NCBI RefSeq assembly: GCF_018802765.1
Contig: NZ_CP069163.1
Coordinates: forward strand, 806,001-870,000
Length of the DNA: 64,000 bases
DNA from: Paludibacterium sp. B53371
GTDB taxonomy: Bacteria; Pseudomonadota; Gammaproteobacteria; Burkholderiales; Chromobacteriaceae
Reading direction: 5' to 3'
Under the pieces are notes generated by a model. The model did not search any database, was not told the origin of the DNA, and was given only the letters and a program-made list of their open reading frames with translations. A program made the position numbers and the translations under genes. Every line of letters starts with the position of its first letter. Positions within the stretch are counted from its first letter, which is position 1. This document shows positions 40,468 through 50,566 of the stretch, one piece after another.

Positions 40468-41220
40468 ATGAAAAAAGTATCTCTGCTGAGCGCGCTGGTC
40501 TGGCTGGCCAGTGCATCGATGGCCCAGGCAACCGGCATGGTGCCGGACAGTTCGGTGGTGCTGGTGAATGTGGCCGATGGCGAAGGCACCATCACGGTGA
40601 AGAACACCGATGACCGCCCGCGCCTGCTGTATACCTCGATGTATGACCTGCCGGAAGACAACGCTCATCTGCTGGTGGTGACCCCGCCGGTGGCCCGGGT
40701 GGAAGCCGGCCAGTCGCAGCTGGTGCGCTTCATTGTTGACAGCAAGGAACCGATTGCCACCGAGCGCATGAAGCGCGTGGTGTTTGAAGGGATTCCGGAA
40801 GCGGAAAAGGGCAAGAACCAGGTGAGCATTACGCTGCGTCAGGATTTGCCGGTGGTGATTCACCCGGCCAACCTGCCGCGCAAGAACGACCCGTGGACCT
40901 TGCTGCAGTGGACGCGCGATGGCGACAAGCTGGTGGTGACCAACCCGAGCCCGTATGTGGTACGCATGACCCAGCTGCTGCAGTTGCTGCCGGGCAAGCA
41001 GACGCTGGATTTGCCCAAGCCCTATGTGCTGCCGGGGGCGACGCTGACCATTGATGCCAGCAAGGTCAAGGACGCGCTGGGCAGTACCACCCAGCTGCGT
41101 ATTTCGCCGGCCAGCCTGTATGGCTATGCGGTGGACTCCTATGATGCGCCGCTGTTGAGCAAGCCCGCCGCCGTTGCCCCGGCTGCCTCTGCTCCTGCCG
41201 CTGTACAAAAAGCCGGCTGA
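40468..41220 (+). CDS. Periplasmic fimbrial chaperone (PapD-like)
   Basis: Holds secreted subunits by donor-strand complementation and hands them to the usher. 250 residues, signal peptide (SLLSALVWLASASMAQA), two immunoglobulin-like domains. The first carries NTDDRPRLLYTSMYD and RVEAGQSQLVRFIV (alternating strand); FEGIPE follows. Shorter-loop, YhcA-like type that commonly accompanies DUF1120 subunits. Start at 40468 after GACGAGG; the frame opens earlier at 40411. The A/P-rich tail is unusual. Confidence 0.9.
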   Translation: MKKVSLLSALVWLASASMAQATGMVPDSSVVLVNVADGEGTITVKNTDDRPRLLYTSMYDLPEDNAHLLVVTPPVARVEAGQSQLVRFIVDSKEPIATERMKRVVFEGIPEAEKGKNQVSITLRQDLPVVIHPANLPRKNDPWTLLQWTRDGDKLVVTNPSPYVVRMTQLLQLLPGKQTLDLPKPYVLPGATLTIDASKVKDALGSTTQLRISPASLYGYAVDSYDAPLLSKPAAVAPAASAPAAVQKAG

Positions 41221-41261
41221 GTTTGTCGGGTTCGGATCGGTGGTTGTGAGGGAGGTTTGCC

Positions 41262-41849
41262 ATGCGCTTGTTGCAACCGAGGGTGGTGCTGTGCGGGCTG
41301 GTCTTGCTGACGGGGGTGGCCCAGGCCGCGGTGATGTCCGGCGATTGTACTTTGCGTTTGTCCGGCGGGGTGCAGGATTTCGGCGCGTTGTCAGCCAGCC
41401 AGCTGGAAAACACCCGGCTGAAGGGCTTTCGCTCGCCGGGTCGGCGGCAGAGTACGGTGTGGTTGCAGTGCCCGACGGCGGATGAGGTGGAGCTGCGGCT
41501 GAGCGGGCCCAATAACGGGCGCTTCTTTGCCTATGGGCCAAATGGTCGCTTGCTGGTGCTGCTGCAGTCGGCAGAGAGCGAGGGGCGCCCGCTGGGCGTG
41601 ACGCGTCTCGGCAGTGTCGATGACGACCGGCCAAGACCGGTACGCCAGGCGATGGCGCTGTTGCCCGGGCAGGGCATTCGCCTGGCCACCGGCGGCAAGC
41701 CGGTTGAGTTGCAGCTCTTGCTGCAGCCGATGCTGCCGGAGGCGGATGCTCACCCCAAACAGCGTATGGCGTTTTCGACCGATCTGCAGTTCTTGCTGCA
41801 GCCAGTAACGACCTTGCCGGATGCCGGCAGTGTTGCCCCTGTCCATTAA
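41262..41849 (+). CDS. Exported fimbria-associated protein, unrecognised
   Basis: 195 residues with a signal peptide (VLCGLVLLTGVAQAA) and two cysteines (MSGDCTLRL and VWLQCPT), plus a VQDFGALSASQLEN segment reminiscent of fimbrial subunits. GGAGG ribosome site. Placed between chaperone and usher, so it is likely a minor, adaptor or tip component. Confidence 0.8.
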   Translation: MRLLQPRVVLCGLVLLTGVAQAAVMSGDCTLRLSGGVQDFGALSASQLENTRLKGFRSPGRRQSTVWLQCPTADEVELRLSGPNNGRFFAYGPNGRLLVLLQSAESEGRPLGVTRLGSVDDDRPRPVRQAMALLPGQGIRLATGGKPVELQLLLQPMLPEADAHPKQRMAFSTDLQFLLQPVTTLPDAGSVAPVH

Positions 41850-41870
41850 CGGATGATGTGAAGGAGTCTG

Positions 41871-44369
41871 GTGTTGTTGCGATCTAAACGGCCTGAGTCT
41901 GCATTGACTGCCCAAGCCTGTCTGCTGGTGACGTTGCTGGGGTATGGGCCCCATGCCAGCGCTGACAGTGCGGTGGTGCAGCCTGTTGCATCAGCGCCGG
42001 TGGGCCAACCCCAGGCGGCGGCAGGTTCGGCGAAACCGGCCGAGCCCGCTGCCCCGGCTGCGACCAATTTTGATGTGGACATGCTCAAGCAGCGCGGGCT
42101 GGACCCGGCGCTGGCCAAGTATTTTCAGCAGGCGCCGCGTTTCCCGGCTGGCGTGACTCAGGTGTCGCTGAAGCTGAATGATGTGCTGCGCGGCTCGATT
42201 TCGGCGCGCTTCGATGACCAGGGCAATTTGTGTGTGGACCGTTCGTTTTTGCAGCGAGCCGGTCTGGTGGTGCCAAAGGCACTGGATTCGGACAAGCCGG
42301 TGGCCGGGTGCCATGATTATCGTCAGGATTACCCGCAGACGGTGATTCGTCTGCTGCCGGGCAGTGCCTCGGTGGAGATGTATGTGCCGGATGAGGCCGT
42401 GGTGCATGGCGATACCTCCGGGGTGAATGTCACTTCAGGCGGTACAGCAGCTTTGCTGAATTACTCGCTGTTTTCCATGCATAGTTCTTCCGGAACGCAG
42501 ACCCAGGGCAATACGCAAATGGGCTTCAATCTGGCTGACTGGATTTTTCGCAGTAACCAGACGTTTACCTCGGGTGACAAGGGGACGCACTGGAACAGCC
42601 TGGTTGGCTATGCGCAGAAAACCCTGACCGCCGAGAAGTCGGTGATGCAGATCGGCTCGATTGCGCCTCAGGGCACGATTCCGCTGTCTACGCTGTATGG
42701 GGTGCAGTTTTATCCGGAAGCGGCGCTGAGCAAGCGCAATGGCAGTGGTGCCTTTGTGCAGGGGATTGCCCATTCACAGGCCAAGGTGGAGGTGAGCCAG
42801 AACGGTTCGCTGATCTATTCAACCCTGGTCTCACCGGGGCCGTTTACGCTCGATAATTTGCCGATTCTCAATGGCAATAGCGATTTGAGTGTCAAGGTGA
42901 CGGAGAGTGGTGGCGAGGTGACCAGCTTTACCGTGCCGCCAGCGCTGTATCTGCCGGCGCAGCTGGCGCCCACGGTCGGGTTTTCTGCCGCGCTGGGCAA
43001 GGTGCAGGGCAATGATGGCGGCCGTGATGCCCCCTGGGTCTTGTCGGCCAGCAATGGCTGGGCGCTGGGGCGCAAGGCGGTGCTGGAGGCAGGGTCGCTG
43101 CTGTCGTCGTCTTACCAGGCGGCGTCGTCTACGCTGCATCTGGCCCCCAGTGAGCAGGTGTCGAGTACGTTTTCTCTGATTGGTTCGCATGCCAAACAGG
43201 GCGGCAATGGGGCCAGCCTGCAGAGTAGCGTCAGTGTGCGGGCATCGGACAAATTTTCTTTGTCGATGTCGGCGGCGCGTCAGACTGCCAATTATCAGGA
43301 GTTGAGCGATACCCTGGGGAATTTGCAGGAGGATGATCCGAGCACGCGGACCAAGGCGAGCTATACCGCCTCGCTGGGTTTCAATGACGAGCGCTGGGGG
43401 GCGTATAACTTTGGCTATAGCACCAGTCAGAGCTTTGCAGGAAAGCGAAATTCACATTTGTTTGGCTCATGGGGTGTCTCTTTCAAGACCTGGTCGGCAT
43501 CGCTCAGTTATGATCATTTGATTGGCAGTAATGATGGCCAGACGCCGCGTGATCAGTTGTATTTGAATGTGATCGTGCCGACCGATCTCGGGACGGTGAG
43601 CGCTTATGGCAATAATAATCGCGGTGGTGATGTGGCGGGGCTGCGCTTTAATGGCAAGGGCAGTGACCGTTTCGGCTATGGGGTGAGTGCCGAGCAGGAT
43701 CTGCAGGGGCATACCACCAGATGGTCGGCCGACAGCTATCTGACCACGACCTATACCCATCTGGGGGCGCATTATTCGCAATCAGGCTCGGGCCAGGCGA
43801 CGTCGTCCTGGGATATGTCGGGCGCGGCGGTGGCCAGTGCGGATGGCGTGACACTTTCACCCTATCAGGTGCGTGATACCTTTGGCATTGTGCAGGTAGG
43901 CGATGTCAGCGGCGTGAAGGTGGATACCCCTTCCGGTCCGGTGTGGACGGATTATCGCGGGCGGGCGGTGATTGCTGATATGCCGGCCTATAGTGAGTCG
44001 CGCATTGAGCTGGAGACCAAGACCCTGCCGCGCAATGTGGATATCAATAATGGTGTCGAGCGTCTGAAAGCCGGGCATGGTTCGGTCAATCAGGTGAAGT
44101 TTGATGTGGCGCGCACCCGGCGCATTCTGTTTCATATCACCATGCCGGATGGTTCGCCGGCGCAGAAGGGCGCGGCGGTGATGAATGCCAAGGGCGATTA
44201 TGTCGCTACCGTGGCCAGCATGGGGATTGCCATGGTGAGTGATCCGCCGGCGGACGGGGGGCTGGCGATTGCGGTCAATGATGTGAAGCAGTGTTCGCTG
44301 AAGTATGAGTTACCGGCGGCCAGTACGGAAAAGTTCTATGAATCGATTGATGCCACTTGCGTGAAGTGA
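41871..44369 (+). CDS. Outer-membrane fimbrial usher (PapC/FimD family)
   Basis: Forms the outer-membrane pore that assembles and secretes the fimbrial fibre. 832 residues starting at GTG with AAGGAG upstream. N-terminal chaperone-binding domain (about 65-180, FDVDMLKQRGLDPALAKYF), a long beta-barrel region, and C-terminal domains ending with a cysteine pair (KQCSLKY and DATCVK). An alanine/proline-rich stretch (residues 35-65) precedes the N-domain. Followed by a strong terminator. Confidence 0.93.
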   Translation: MLLRSKRPESALTAQACLLVTLLGYGPHASADSAVVQPVASAPVGQPQAAAGSAKPAEPAAPAATNFDVDMLKQRGLDPALAKYFQQAPRFPAGVTQVSLKLNDVLRGSISARFDDQGNLCVDRSFLQRAGLVVPKALDSDKPVAGCHDYRQDYPQTVIRLLPGSASVEMYVPDEAVVHGDTSGVNVTSGGTAALLNYSLFSMHSSSGTQTQGNTQMGFNLADWIFRSNQTFTSGDKGTHWNSLVGYAQKTLTAEKSVMQIGSIAPQGTIPLSTLYGVQFYPEAALSKRNGSGAFVQGIAHSQAKVEVSQNGSLIYSTLVSPGPFTLDNLPILNGNSDLSVKVTESGGEVTSFTVPPALYLPAQLAPTVGFSAALGKVQGNDGGRDAPWVLSASNGWALGRKAVLEAGSLLSSSYQAASSTLHLAPSEQVSSTFSLIGSHAKQGGNGASLQSSVSVRASDKFSLSMSAARQTANYQELSDTLGNLQEDDPSTRTKASYTASLGFNDERWGAYNFGYSTSQSFAGKRNSHLFGSWGVSFKTWSASLSYDHLIGSNDGQTPRDQLYLNVIVPTDLGTVSAYGNNNRGGDVAGLRFNGKGSDRFGYGVSAEQDLQGHTTRWSADSYLTTTYTHLGAHYSQSGSGQATSSWDMSGAAVASADGVTLSPYQVRDTFGIVQVGDVSGVKVDTPSGPVWTDYRGRAVIADMPAYSESRIELETKTLPRNVDINNGVERLKAGHGSVNQVKFDVARTRRILFHITMPDGSPAQKGAAVMNAKGDYVATVASMGIAMVSDPPADGGLAIAVNDVKQCSLKYELPAASTEKFYESIDATCVK

Positions 44370-44388
44370 GCGGGGTATCGGCATGATG

Positions 44389-44427
44389 CAGGCCGCCTGG
44401 TCAGGAGACCGGGCGGCCTGTTTGTTG
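44389..44427. terminator. Terminator after the usher gene
   Basis: CAGGCCGCC-T-GGTC pairs with GACC-G-GGCGGCCTG around a 4-nt loop, followed by TTTGTTG. Lies between convergent genes. Confidence 0.85.
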
Positions 44428-44444
44428 TATGCGGCTCAGGCGGC

Positions 44445-45149
44445 TTATCGCTGGGCATGCAGCAGGAAGATGGCCGGTCGCTTGTGCAGCGCCGGCTTTT
44501 CTTTTGGCCAGTCGCGTACTAGCCGGCTGACGATGGTCTGGCCCGGCAGGGTCAGGTCGCAGGCGACGGCGACGCGGGTGGTCGGCGAGAGGGTGCTCAG
44601 CAGGTGTTCCAGCATGGCGTCGTTGCGGTAGGGGGTTTCGATGAAGAGCTGGGTTTCGTCGTTGTCGCGCGAGCGTTGTTCCAGCTTTTTCAGGGTTTGG
44701 GCGCGTTCGCCGGCGTCGACCGGCAGGTAGCCGTGGAAGGCGAAGCGCTGGCCGTTGGCGCCGCTGGCCATCAGGGCCAGCAGGATGGACGAGGGGCCGA
44801 TCAGCGGCATGACGCTGAGGCCTTTTTCGTGCGCCAGTGCGACCAGCTGGGCGCCGGGGTCGGCGACCGCCGGGCAGCCGGCTTCGGAGATCAGGCCGAC
44901 GTCGTGGCCGGCCAGCAGGGGGTCGAGCAGGGCGGCGATGTCTTGTGCCGGGGTGTGCTCGTTGAGGGTGTGCATGGTCAGTTCGCGGATCGGGGTGCTG
45001 ATGCCCAGTGCCTTGAGGTGTTTGCGGGCGGTTTTTTCTGCTTCGACCACGAAGTGGCGCAGGTGGGTGAGGCGGGCGCGTTCCGGCTCGGGCAGCCAGG
45101 GGGTGTCGGCTTCGCCCAGCGGAGCGGGAATGAGAAACAGGGTGGCCAT
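44445..45149 (-). CDS. SAM-dependent methyltransferase of the RsmI-like tetrapyrrole-methylase superfamily
   Basis: 234 residues, with LIPAPLGE at the start (compare VATPIGN in RsmI), LISEAGCPAVADPGAQLVALA and IGPSSILLALMASG. It matches RsmI in the central motifs but is shorter at the C-terminus and diverged at the N-terminus, so it is probably the RsmI paralogue often found beside maf rather than the 16S rRNA C1402 2'-O-methylase itself. Downstream of maf on the same strand with a 33-bp gap. Confidence 0.82.
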   Translation of the reverse strand: MATLFLIPAPLGEADTPWLPEPERARLTHLRHFVVEAEKTARKHLKALGISTPIRELTMHTLNEHTPAQDIAALLDPLLAGHDVGLISEAGCPAVADPGAQLVALAHEKGLSVMPLIGPSSILLALMASGANGQRFAFHGYLPVDAGERAQTLKKLEQRSRDNDETQLFIETPYRNDAMLEHLLSTLSPTTRVAVACDLTLPGQTIVSRLVRDWPKEKPALHKRPAIFLLHAQR

Positions 45150-45182
45150 GTATCGGGTTCCGGTAAGAGGTGGGTGGCGGTC

Positions 45183-45764
45183 TCAGGCCAGGATGGGCAA
45201 GCCAGCCTGTTCCAGCATGCTGACCAGGGCGAACAGCGGCAGGCCGATCAGGGCGTTGGGGTCGGTGGATTCGATGCGCTCGATCAGCGCACCGCCCAGG
45301 CCTTCGCTCTTGGCCGCGCCGGCGCAGTACAGGGCGTCGGGCTCCTGCGCCAGGTAGTGGCGGATCTGTGCCTCGTTCAGCGGGCGCAGGGTGACGCGGG
45401 TGAGGTCGACGTGTTCCTGCAGCTTGCCGCTGGCGCTGTCATAGAGAGCCAGTGCGGTATGAAACACGGTGGTGCGCCCCTGCTGGTTGAGCAGCATGCG
45501 CACGGCGTGTTCCTGGTCTTGTGGTTTGCCGATTTGCTGGCCGTCGAGCAGGGCGACCTGGTCGGAGCCGATGATCAGTGCGTCGGGGTAGGCGCCGGCC
45601 AGTGATTGGGCCTTGATGCGCGCCAGGCGGCAGGCAGTGTCGGGGGCGCTTTCGCCCGGCAGCGGGGTTTCGTCGCAGTGGGGGGCTGCCGCGATGAAGG
45701 GCAGGCCCAGACGCGACAGAATCTCGCGGCGGAAGACGGAGGTGGAGGCGAGGACGAGTTGCAT
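45183..45764 (-). CDS. Maf/YceF-type nucleotide pyrophosphatase
   Basis: 193 residues; house-cleaning hydrolase of non-canonical nucleoside triphosphates. LVLASTSVFRREILSRLGLPF and IIGSDQVALLDG are the Maf signatures. The context beside yceD-rpmF-plsX matches the YceF (m7GTP-preferring) subfamily of Gammaproteobacteria. Divergent from the yceD operon. Confidence 0.92.
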   Translation of the reverse strand: MQLVLASTSVFRREILSRLGLPFIAAAPHCDETPLPGESAPDTACRLARIKAQSLAGAYPDALIIGSDQVALLDGQQIGKPQDQEHAVRMLLNQQGRTTVFHTALALYDSASGKLQEHVDLTRVTLRPLNEAQIRHYLAQEPDALYCAGAAKSEGLGGALIERIESTDPNALIGLPLFALVSMLEQAGLPILA

Positions 45765-45941
45765 GTTCGATCTGTGGTGTCAGCTACGGTTTTGTTCTGC
45801 CAGGTGGGCGATTTGTCTGGCCAGACCTGGCAGGTCTTGTTGTCATGGCGAGTACGATGACGTGTCCAATTATAATAAAGGGCACGGTCTGTGCCGATCG
45901 ACACACCCTGTGCCAGGCAGGATATTCGGTACTTTGTATTT

Positions 45942-45970
45942 TTTTGACAAATCAGTGGCCTGGATTATAT
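45942..45970 (+). promoter_or_regulatory. Sigma-70 promoter of the yceD-fab operon
   Basis: TTGACA (45942-45947) and TTATAT (45965-45970) with a 17-bp spacer. The predicted start site (about 45977) lies only about 6 nt before the yceD ATG, giving a nearly leaderless message. A further TATAAT occurs at 45871-45876 and could serve a longer transcript. Confidence 0.65.
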
Positions 45971-45982
45971 CATGCACAGTTT

Positions 45983-46486
45983 ATGTCTAACCCGATTTTG
46001 ATCGATCCGCTGAAGCATGCCTATGACGGGCGGCGCATTGCCGGCAAGTTGCCGGTAAATCAGCTTGATGAACGCGTGCTGTCGGAGCTTGCCTCGACTG
46101 CCGGCGAAGTGTCCTGGACGCTGACCGGCTTTGTCGACGATAATCGCCGTCCCTCGCTGCGCATCGAGCTGGCCGTGGCTCTGTCGGTGCCCTGCGGTCG
46201 TTGCTTGCAGCCCTTTGCGGTGAACCTGGTGGCCGATTCGGTCATCACGCTGTTTACCTCGGAGGAAAAGCTGGAAGAAGCCGTCGAAGCCGACGAGGAA
46301 CTCGATGCCATCATGGCCGAGCCCGAGCTGGATGTGAAGGCGCTGATCGAAGACGAAATCATCATGGGCTTGCCGTTGTCGCCACTTCATGACGACTGCG
46401 GGACGGAACATCTGGAACGTGCCAAGGCTGACAAGCCCAACCCGTTCGCGGTGTTGGCGGCTTTGAAGGGCCGCAAGTCCGAATGA
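45983..46486 (+). CDS. yceD: YceD family (DUF177) protein
   Basis: 167 residues. YceD is linked to 23S rRNA/large-subunit maturation and is nearly always encoded directly before rpmF, as here (30 bp). The CGRCLQPF motif provides two of the expected cysteines and an acidic middle region (EEKLEEAVEADEELDAI) follows; a third cysteine is in DDCGTEH. Start chosen at MSNPILIDPLKHA; the frame is open further upstream over the promoter. Confidence 0.93.
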   Translation: MSNPILIDPLKHAYDGRRIAGKLPVNQLDERVLSELASTAGEVSWTLTGFVDDNRRPSLRIELAVALSVPCGRCLQPFAVNLVADSVITLFTSEEKLEEAVEADEELDAIMAEPELDVKALIEDEIIMGLPLSPLHDDCGTEHLERAKADKPNPFAVLAALKGRKSE

Positions 46487-46516
46487 ACATGTAATTGAAT
46501 TTTTCAGGAGTCGAAC

Positions 46517-46696
46517 ATGGCTGTTCAACAGAACAAGAAGTCCCCGTCCAAGCGCAACATGCACCGCGCGCATGATTTTCTGACCGCGCCGAGCCTGGCC
46601 AAGGACACCGCTACCGGTGAAGTTCACCTGCGCCACCACATCAGCCCGAACGGCATGTACCGTGGTCGCAAGGTCCTGAAGGCCAAGGGCGAGTAA
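46517..46696 (+). CDS. rpmF: 50S ribosomal protein L32
   Basis: 59 residues, [20 protein letters not shown] at the start and [15 protein letters not shown] near the end, typical of betaproteobacterial L32. The usual C-terminal zinc cysteines are absent, as in many L32 proteins of this group. AGGAG precedes the ATG. Lies in the standard yceD-rpmF-plsX order. Confidence 0.97.
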   Translation: MAVQQNKKSPSKRNMHRAHDFLTAPSLAKDTATGEVHLRHHISPNGMYRGRKVLKAKGE

Positions 46697-46773
46697 TTTT
46701 CTCTACCCTTACCTGCCTCACAAGGCCTGATCCAGGCTCCAAGAACAGGTAGGACCAACTACCGTATCCGTTG

Positions 46774-47814
46774 ATGACAATCACCGTAGCGGTCGATGCC
46801 ATGGGCGGCGACGTTGGCCTCAAGGTCACCGTCCCGGCATCGCTCCGATTTCTCGAAGAACACCCCGAAGCACGTCTGATCCTTGTTGGTGACAGTGAAG
46901 CCATTGCGGCAGAACTGTCGGCGCAGGCATCGGCTGTGCGCGATCGTCTGGACATTCGTCACGCCACGCAGGTGGTGGACATGGACGAAGCGCCGCAGCT
47001 GGCCCTGAAGAACAAGAAGGATTCGTCGATGCGGGTGGCCATTGCCCTGGTCAAGGACGGCGAGGCCCAGGCGGCCGTGTCGGCCGGCAATACCGGGGCG
47101 CTGATGGCGACCGCGCGTTTCGTGCTGAAGACCATCCCGGGGATCGATCGTCCGGCGATCGCCAAGTTGTTGCCGACTGTCGAGGGCAGGGATACCTGCA
47201 TGCTCGATCTGGGGGCCAACGTCGATTGCACGCCGGAGCAACTGCTGCAGTTCGGCATCATGGGTGCCGAGCTGGTGTCGTGCATTGCCGGGCGCGACAA
47301 CCCCCTGGTTGGTCTGTTGAATATTGGCTCGGAAGATATCAAGGGTAACGAGAGCGTCAAGCGCGCCTCGGTGCTGCTGAAGGAATCCGGCCTGAATTTT
47401 TACGGCAACGTCGAAGGCGACGATGTCTACCGCGGCAAGGTGGATGTGGTGGTCTGCGATGGTTTTACCGGCAATGTGGCGCTCAAGACCTCCGAGGGGG
47501 TGGCGCACATGGTCGTGATGTTTATGCGCCGGGAGTTTACGCGCACCTGGTGGACGCGTCTGTGCGCGCTGATGGCGATGTCGGTACTCAAGCGGTTCCG
47601 CAACAGCCTGGATCCGCGTCGCTATAATGGCGCCAGCTTTCTCGGTCTCAGGGGCACCGTGGTGAAGAGCCATGGCGGCACCGATGCGCTGGGCTTCAGT
47701 TATGCCCTGCATCAGGCCTGGGAAGAAGCGCGTTCCAATGTGATTGGTCACATCACCGATCGGGTGGTGCATCAGATGTCGAATCTGAAGCCCTCCGAGA
47801 CTGAGGCGAACTGA
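46774..47814 (+). CDS. plsX: Phosphate acyltransferase PlsX
   Basis: Converts acyl-ACP to acyl-phosphate for phosphatidic acid synthesis. 346 residues with [11 protein letters not shown] at the N-terminus, [12 protein letters not shown] and [17 protein letters not shown]. The ATG at 46774 directly follows a TTG that extends the frame by one codon. Links phospholipid and fatty acid synthesis in the fab cluster. Confidence 0.96.
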   Translation: MTITVAVDAMGGDVGLKVTVPASLRFLEEHPEARLILVGDSEAIAAELSAQASAVRDRLDIRHATQVVDMDEAPQLALKNKKDSSMRVAIALVKDGEAQAAVSAGNTGALMATARFVLKTIPGIDRPAIAKLLPTVEGRDTCMLDLGANVDCTPEQLLQFGIMGAELVSCIAGRDNPLVGLLNIGSEDIKGNESVKRASVLLKESGLNFYGNVEGDDVYRGKVDVVVCDGFTGNVALKTSEGVAHMVVMFMRREFTRTWWTRLCALMAMSVLKRFRNSLDPRRYNGASFLGLRGTVVKSHGGTDALGFSYALHQAWEEARSNVIGHITDRVVHQMSNLKPSETEAN

Positions 47815-47821
47815 CAACAAC

Positions 47822-48781
47822 ATGGTCTATTCACGCATTCTGGGTACCGGCAGTTATCTGCCGGCCAACGTGGTGACGAATGCGATGTTGGCTGAGCGCG
47901 TGGAAACCAGTGACGAGTGGATTGTCTCTCGCACTGGTATCCGCGCACGCCACATCGCCGCCGAAGACGAAAAGACCAGCGACCTGGCGCTGCAGGCAGC
48001 CCGCGCTGCGATTGCCGACGCCGGGCTCGTGCCCGAAGACATTGATCTGATCATTGTCGCCACCACCACCCCCGACATGGTTTTCCCCAGCACCGCCTGC
48101 CTGTTGCAGGAGAAGCTGGGCGTACACGGCTGTCCGGCGTTTGACGTGCAGGCGGTGTGTGCCGGTTTCATGTATGCGCTGGTGACGGCCAATAACTACA
48201 TCAAGGCCGGCATGGCCAAGAAGGCCCTGGTGGTCGGCGCGGAAATCATTTCGCGCATTCTCGACTGGGAAGACCGCCGTACGTGCGTGCTGTTCGGCGA
48301 TGGCGCCGGCGCCGTGGTGCTGGGCGCTTCCGACCAGCCGGGCATCGAGCATGCCTGCATGGCGGCCGATGGTCGTTACAACAAGATTCTCAATACCCCG
48401 GCCCAGATTTCCGGCGGCAAGATCCAGGGTCTGCCGTTCCTGAACATGGATGGTCCGGCGGTATTCAAGTTTGCCGTCAAGGCCTTGTCCGAAATTGCCA
48501 CCACCACCCTGAGTCAGGCTGGCGTCAGCCAAGATCAGGTCGACTGGCTGGTGCCGCACCAGGCCAACCTGCGCATCATCGAATCGACGGCCAAGCATCT
48601 TGGCCTGTCGATGGAGCGTGTGGTGGTGACCCTGCCGACGCATGGCAATACCTCGGCCGCTTCCATTCCGCTGGCGCTGGATCAGGCGGTGCGCGACGGG
48701 CGTATTCGTCGCGGCCAGCGTGTCCTGCTGGAGGGTATCGGCGGCGGTTTCGCCTGGGGTGCGGTGCTGCTGACCTTCTGA
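47822..48781 (+). CDS. fabH: Beta-ketoacyl-ACP synthase III
   Basis: Starts fatty acid synthesis by condensing acetyl-CoA with malonyl-ACP. 319 residues; catalytic triad C113 (VQAVCAGF), His in VPHQANLRI and Asn in THGNTSAAS. 7 bp after plsX. Confidence 0.97.
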   Translation: MVYSRILGTGSYLPANVVTNAMLAERVETSDEWIVSRTGIRARHIAAEDEKTSDLALQAARAAIADAGLVPEDIDLIIVATTTPDMVFPSTACLLQEKLGVHGCPAFDVQAVCAGFMYALVTANNYIKAGMAKKALVVGAEIISRILDWEDRRTCVLFGDGAGAVVLGASDQPGIEHACMAADGRYNKILNTPAQISGGKIQGLPFLNMDGPAVFKFAVKALSEIATTTLSQAGVSQDQVDWLVPHQANLRIIESTAKHLGLSMERVVVTLPTHGNTSAASIPLALDQAVRDGRIRRGQRVLLEGIGGGFAWGAVLLTF

Positions 48782-48828
48782 GTGTCAGCCGTGCTCACCA
48801 TTCCACTCTTTTTGCTGGAGACAGACTT

Positions 48829-49758
48829 ATGGCGTTTGCCTTCCTTTTTCCCGGTCAGGGCTCGCAAAGCCTGAAAATGATGGATGGGTTTGCCGCGCTG
48901 CCGGTGGTTCGCGATACGTTCGCTGAAGCTTCCGATGCGCTGGCTCAGGATCTGTGGGCGATGCTGCAGGCGGATTCTGCCGATGCCATCAATGCCACGG
49001 TCAATACCCAGCCGCTGATGCTGGCTGCCGGTGTCGCCACCTGGCGTGCCTGGCTGAGCAGCGGCGGTGCGCGTCCGGCGCGTCTGGCCGGCCACAGCCT
49101 GGGCGAGTATTCCGCGCTGGTGGCGGCGGAAGCGCTGCCGTTTGCTGATGCGGTCCGTCTGGTACGGCTGCGTGCCGAAGCCATGCAGGCGGCTGTGCCG
49201 GAAGGCACCGGCGCCATGGCCGCGATTCTCGGCCTGAGCGACGAGGTGATCCGCGAGGCTTGCGCCGCTTCGGCTGCCGGTGAGGTGGTCGAGCCGGTGA
49301 ACTTCAACTCGCCGGGGCAGGTGGTGATCGCCGGTCATCGTGCCGCGGTCGAGCGCGCCATGGAGGCCTGCAAGGCCGCCGGTGCCAAGCGTGCCCTGCC
49401 GCTGCCGGTGTCGGTGCCGTCGCACTGTGCGCTGATGAAGCCGGCTGCCGAGCGTCTGGCGGCGGCGCTGGCCGATGTCGAGATTCAAACGCCGGTCATC
49501 GAAGTGCTGCATAATGCCGACGTCGCTGCTTATCAGGACCCGGCGCAGATTCGTGATGCCCTGGTGCGCCAGCTGTACAGCCCGGTGCGCTGGACCGAAA
49601 CCGTGGCCCTGATGGCCGCCGGCGGGATGACCCTGATGGCCGAGTGTGGCCCGGGCAAGGTGCTGGCTGGCCTGGCCAAGCGGATCGACGGCAACGTCAA
49701 GTGTTTTGCCCTGACCGATGCGGCTTCGCTGGAAGCGGCACGGGCAGAGCTGGTTTAA
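48829..49758 (+). CDS. fabD: Malonyl-CoA:ACP transacylase
   Basis: Transfers malonate from CoA to ACP. 309 residues; FLFPGQGSQS at the N-terminus, nucleophile S90 in GHSLGEYS and His in SVPSHCALM. The frame extends far upstream inside fabH, but the ATG at 48829 after CTGGAG is the conserved start. Confidence 0.97.
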   Translation: MAFAFLFPGQGSQSLKMMDGFAALPVVRDTFAEASDALAQDLWAMLQADSADAINATVNTQPLMLAAGVATWRAWLSSGGARPARLAGHSLGEYSALVAAEALPFADAVRLVRLRAEAMQAAVPEGTGAMAAILGLSDEVIREACAASAAGEVVEPVNFNSPGQVVIAGHRAAVERAMEACKAAGAKRALPLPVSVPSHCALMKPAAERLAAALADVEIQTPVIEVLHNADVAAYQDPAQIRDALVRQLYSPVRWTETVALMAAGGMTLMAECGPGKVLAGLAKRIDGNVKCFALTDAASLEAARAELV

Positions 49759-49770
49759 AGGAGCCGGAAC

Positions 49771-50508
49771 ATGCTGTTGCAAGGTAAAGTGGCGCTGGTC
49801 ACCGGCGCGTCGCGCGGGATTGGCGCAGCCATTGCCGAGGCACTGGTTGCCGAAGGTGCCATCGTGATCGGTACCGCCACCTCCGAAGCGGGGGCCGAGG
49901 CTATCCATGGTCGCCTGCAGGCCAGCGGGGGGGCGGGCCGTGTGCTGGATGTGTCGGTTCCGGGGGCGATTGAGGCGCTGATCGGCGAAATTGGCAAAAC
50001 ATTCGGCGATGTGTCGATTTTGGTCAATAATGCCGGCATTACCCGCGATACACTGCTGTTGCGCATGAACGAAGAAGACTGGGATGCCATCATGAACACC
50101 AATCTGAAGTCGGTGTTCCTGGCCTCCAAGGCAGTGCTGCGCGGCATGATGAAGGCCCGTACCGGCCGCATCATCAATATCGCTTCGGTCGTCGGTGCCA
50201 TGGGCAACGCCGGCCAGGCCAACTATGCGGCGGCCAAGGCCGGCATTATGGGCTTTACCAAGTCGATGGCGCGTGAAGTCGGCAGTCGCAACATTACGGT
50301 CAATTGTGTGGCCCCCGGTTTCATTGATACCGACATGACCAAGGCTTTGCCGGAAGCGCAGCGTGAAGCGCTGGTCGGCCAGATTGCCCTGGGCCGTCTG
50401 GGGGATGCGAAGGATATCGCCGATGCCGTTGTTTTTCTGGCCTCGGATCGGGCTGCCTATATCACCGGGCAGACCCTGCATGTGAACGGCGGCATGTTGA
50501 TGCCGTAA
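49771..50508 (+). CDS. fabG: 3-oxoacyl-ACP reductase
   Basis: NADPH-dependent short-chain dehydrogenase, first reduction step of elongation. 245 residues; nucleotide motif TGASRGIG, NNAG, catalytic Ser in NIASVVG and YxxxK in NYAAAKAG. 12 bp after fabD with AAAGGAG. Confidence 0.97.
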   Translation: MLLQGKVALVTGASRGIGAAIAEALVAEGAIVIGTATSEAGAEAIHGRLQASGGAGRVLDVSVPGAIEALIGEIGKTFGDVSILVNNAGITRDTLLLRMNEEDWDAIMNTNLKSVFLASKAVLRGMMKARTGRIINIASVVGAMGNAGQANYAAAKAGIMGFTKSMAREVGSRNITVNCVAPGFIDTDMTKALPEAQREALVGQIALGRLGDAKDIADAVVFLASDRAAYITGQTLHVNGGMLMP

Positions 50509-50566
50509 GGCAACAACACCGCAAAGCAGAATTAGGTAGGCTACTCTAATTTTTTTTTGTAGAATA

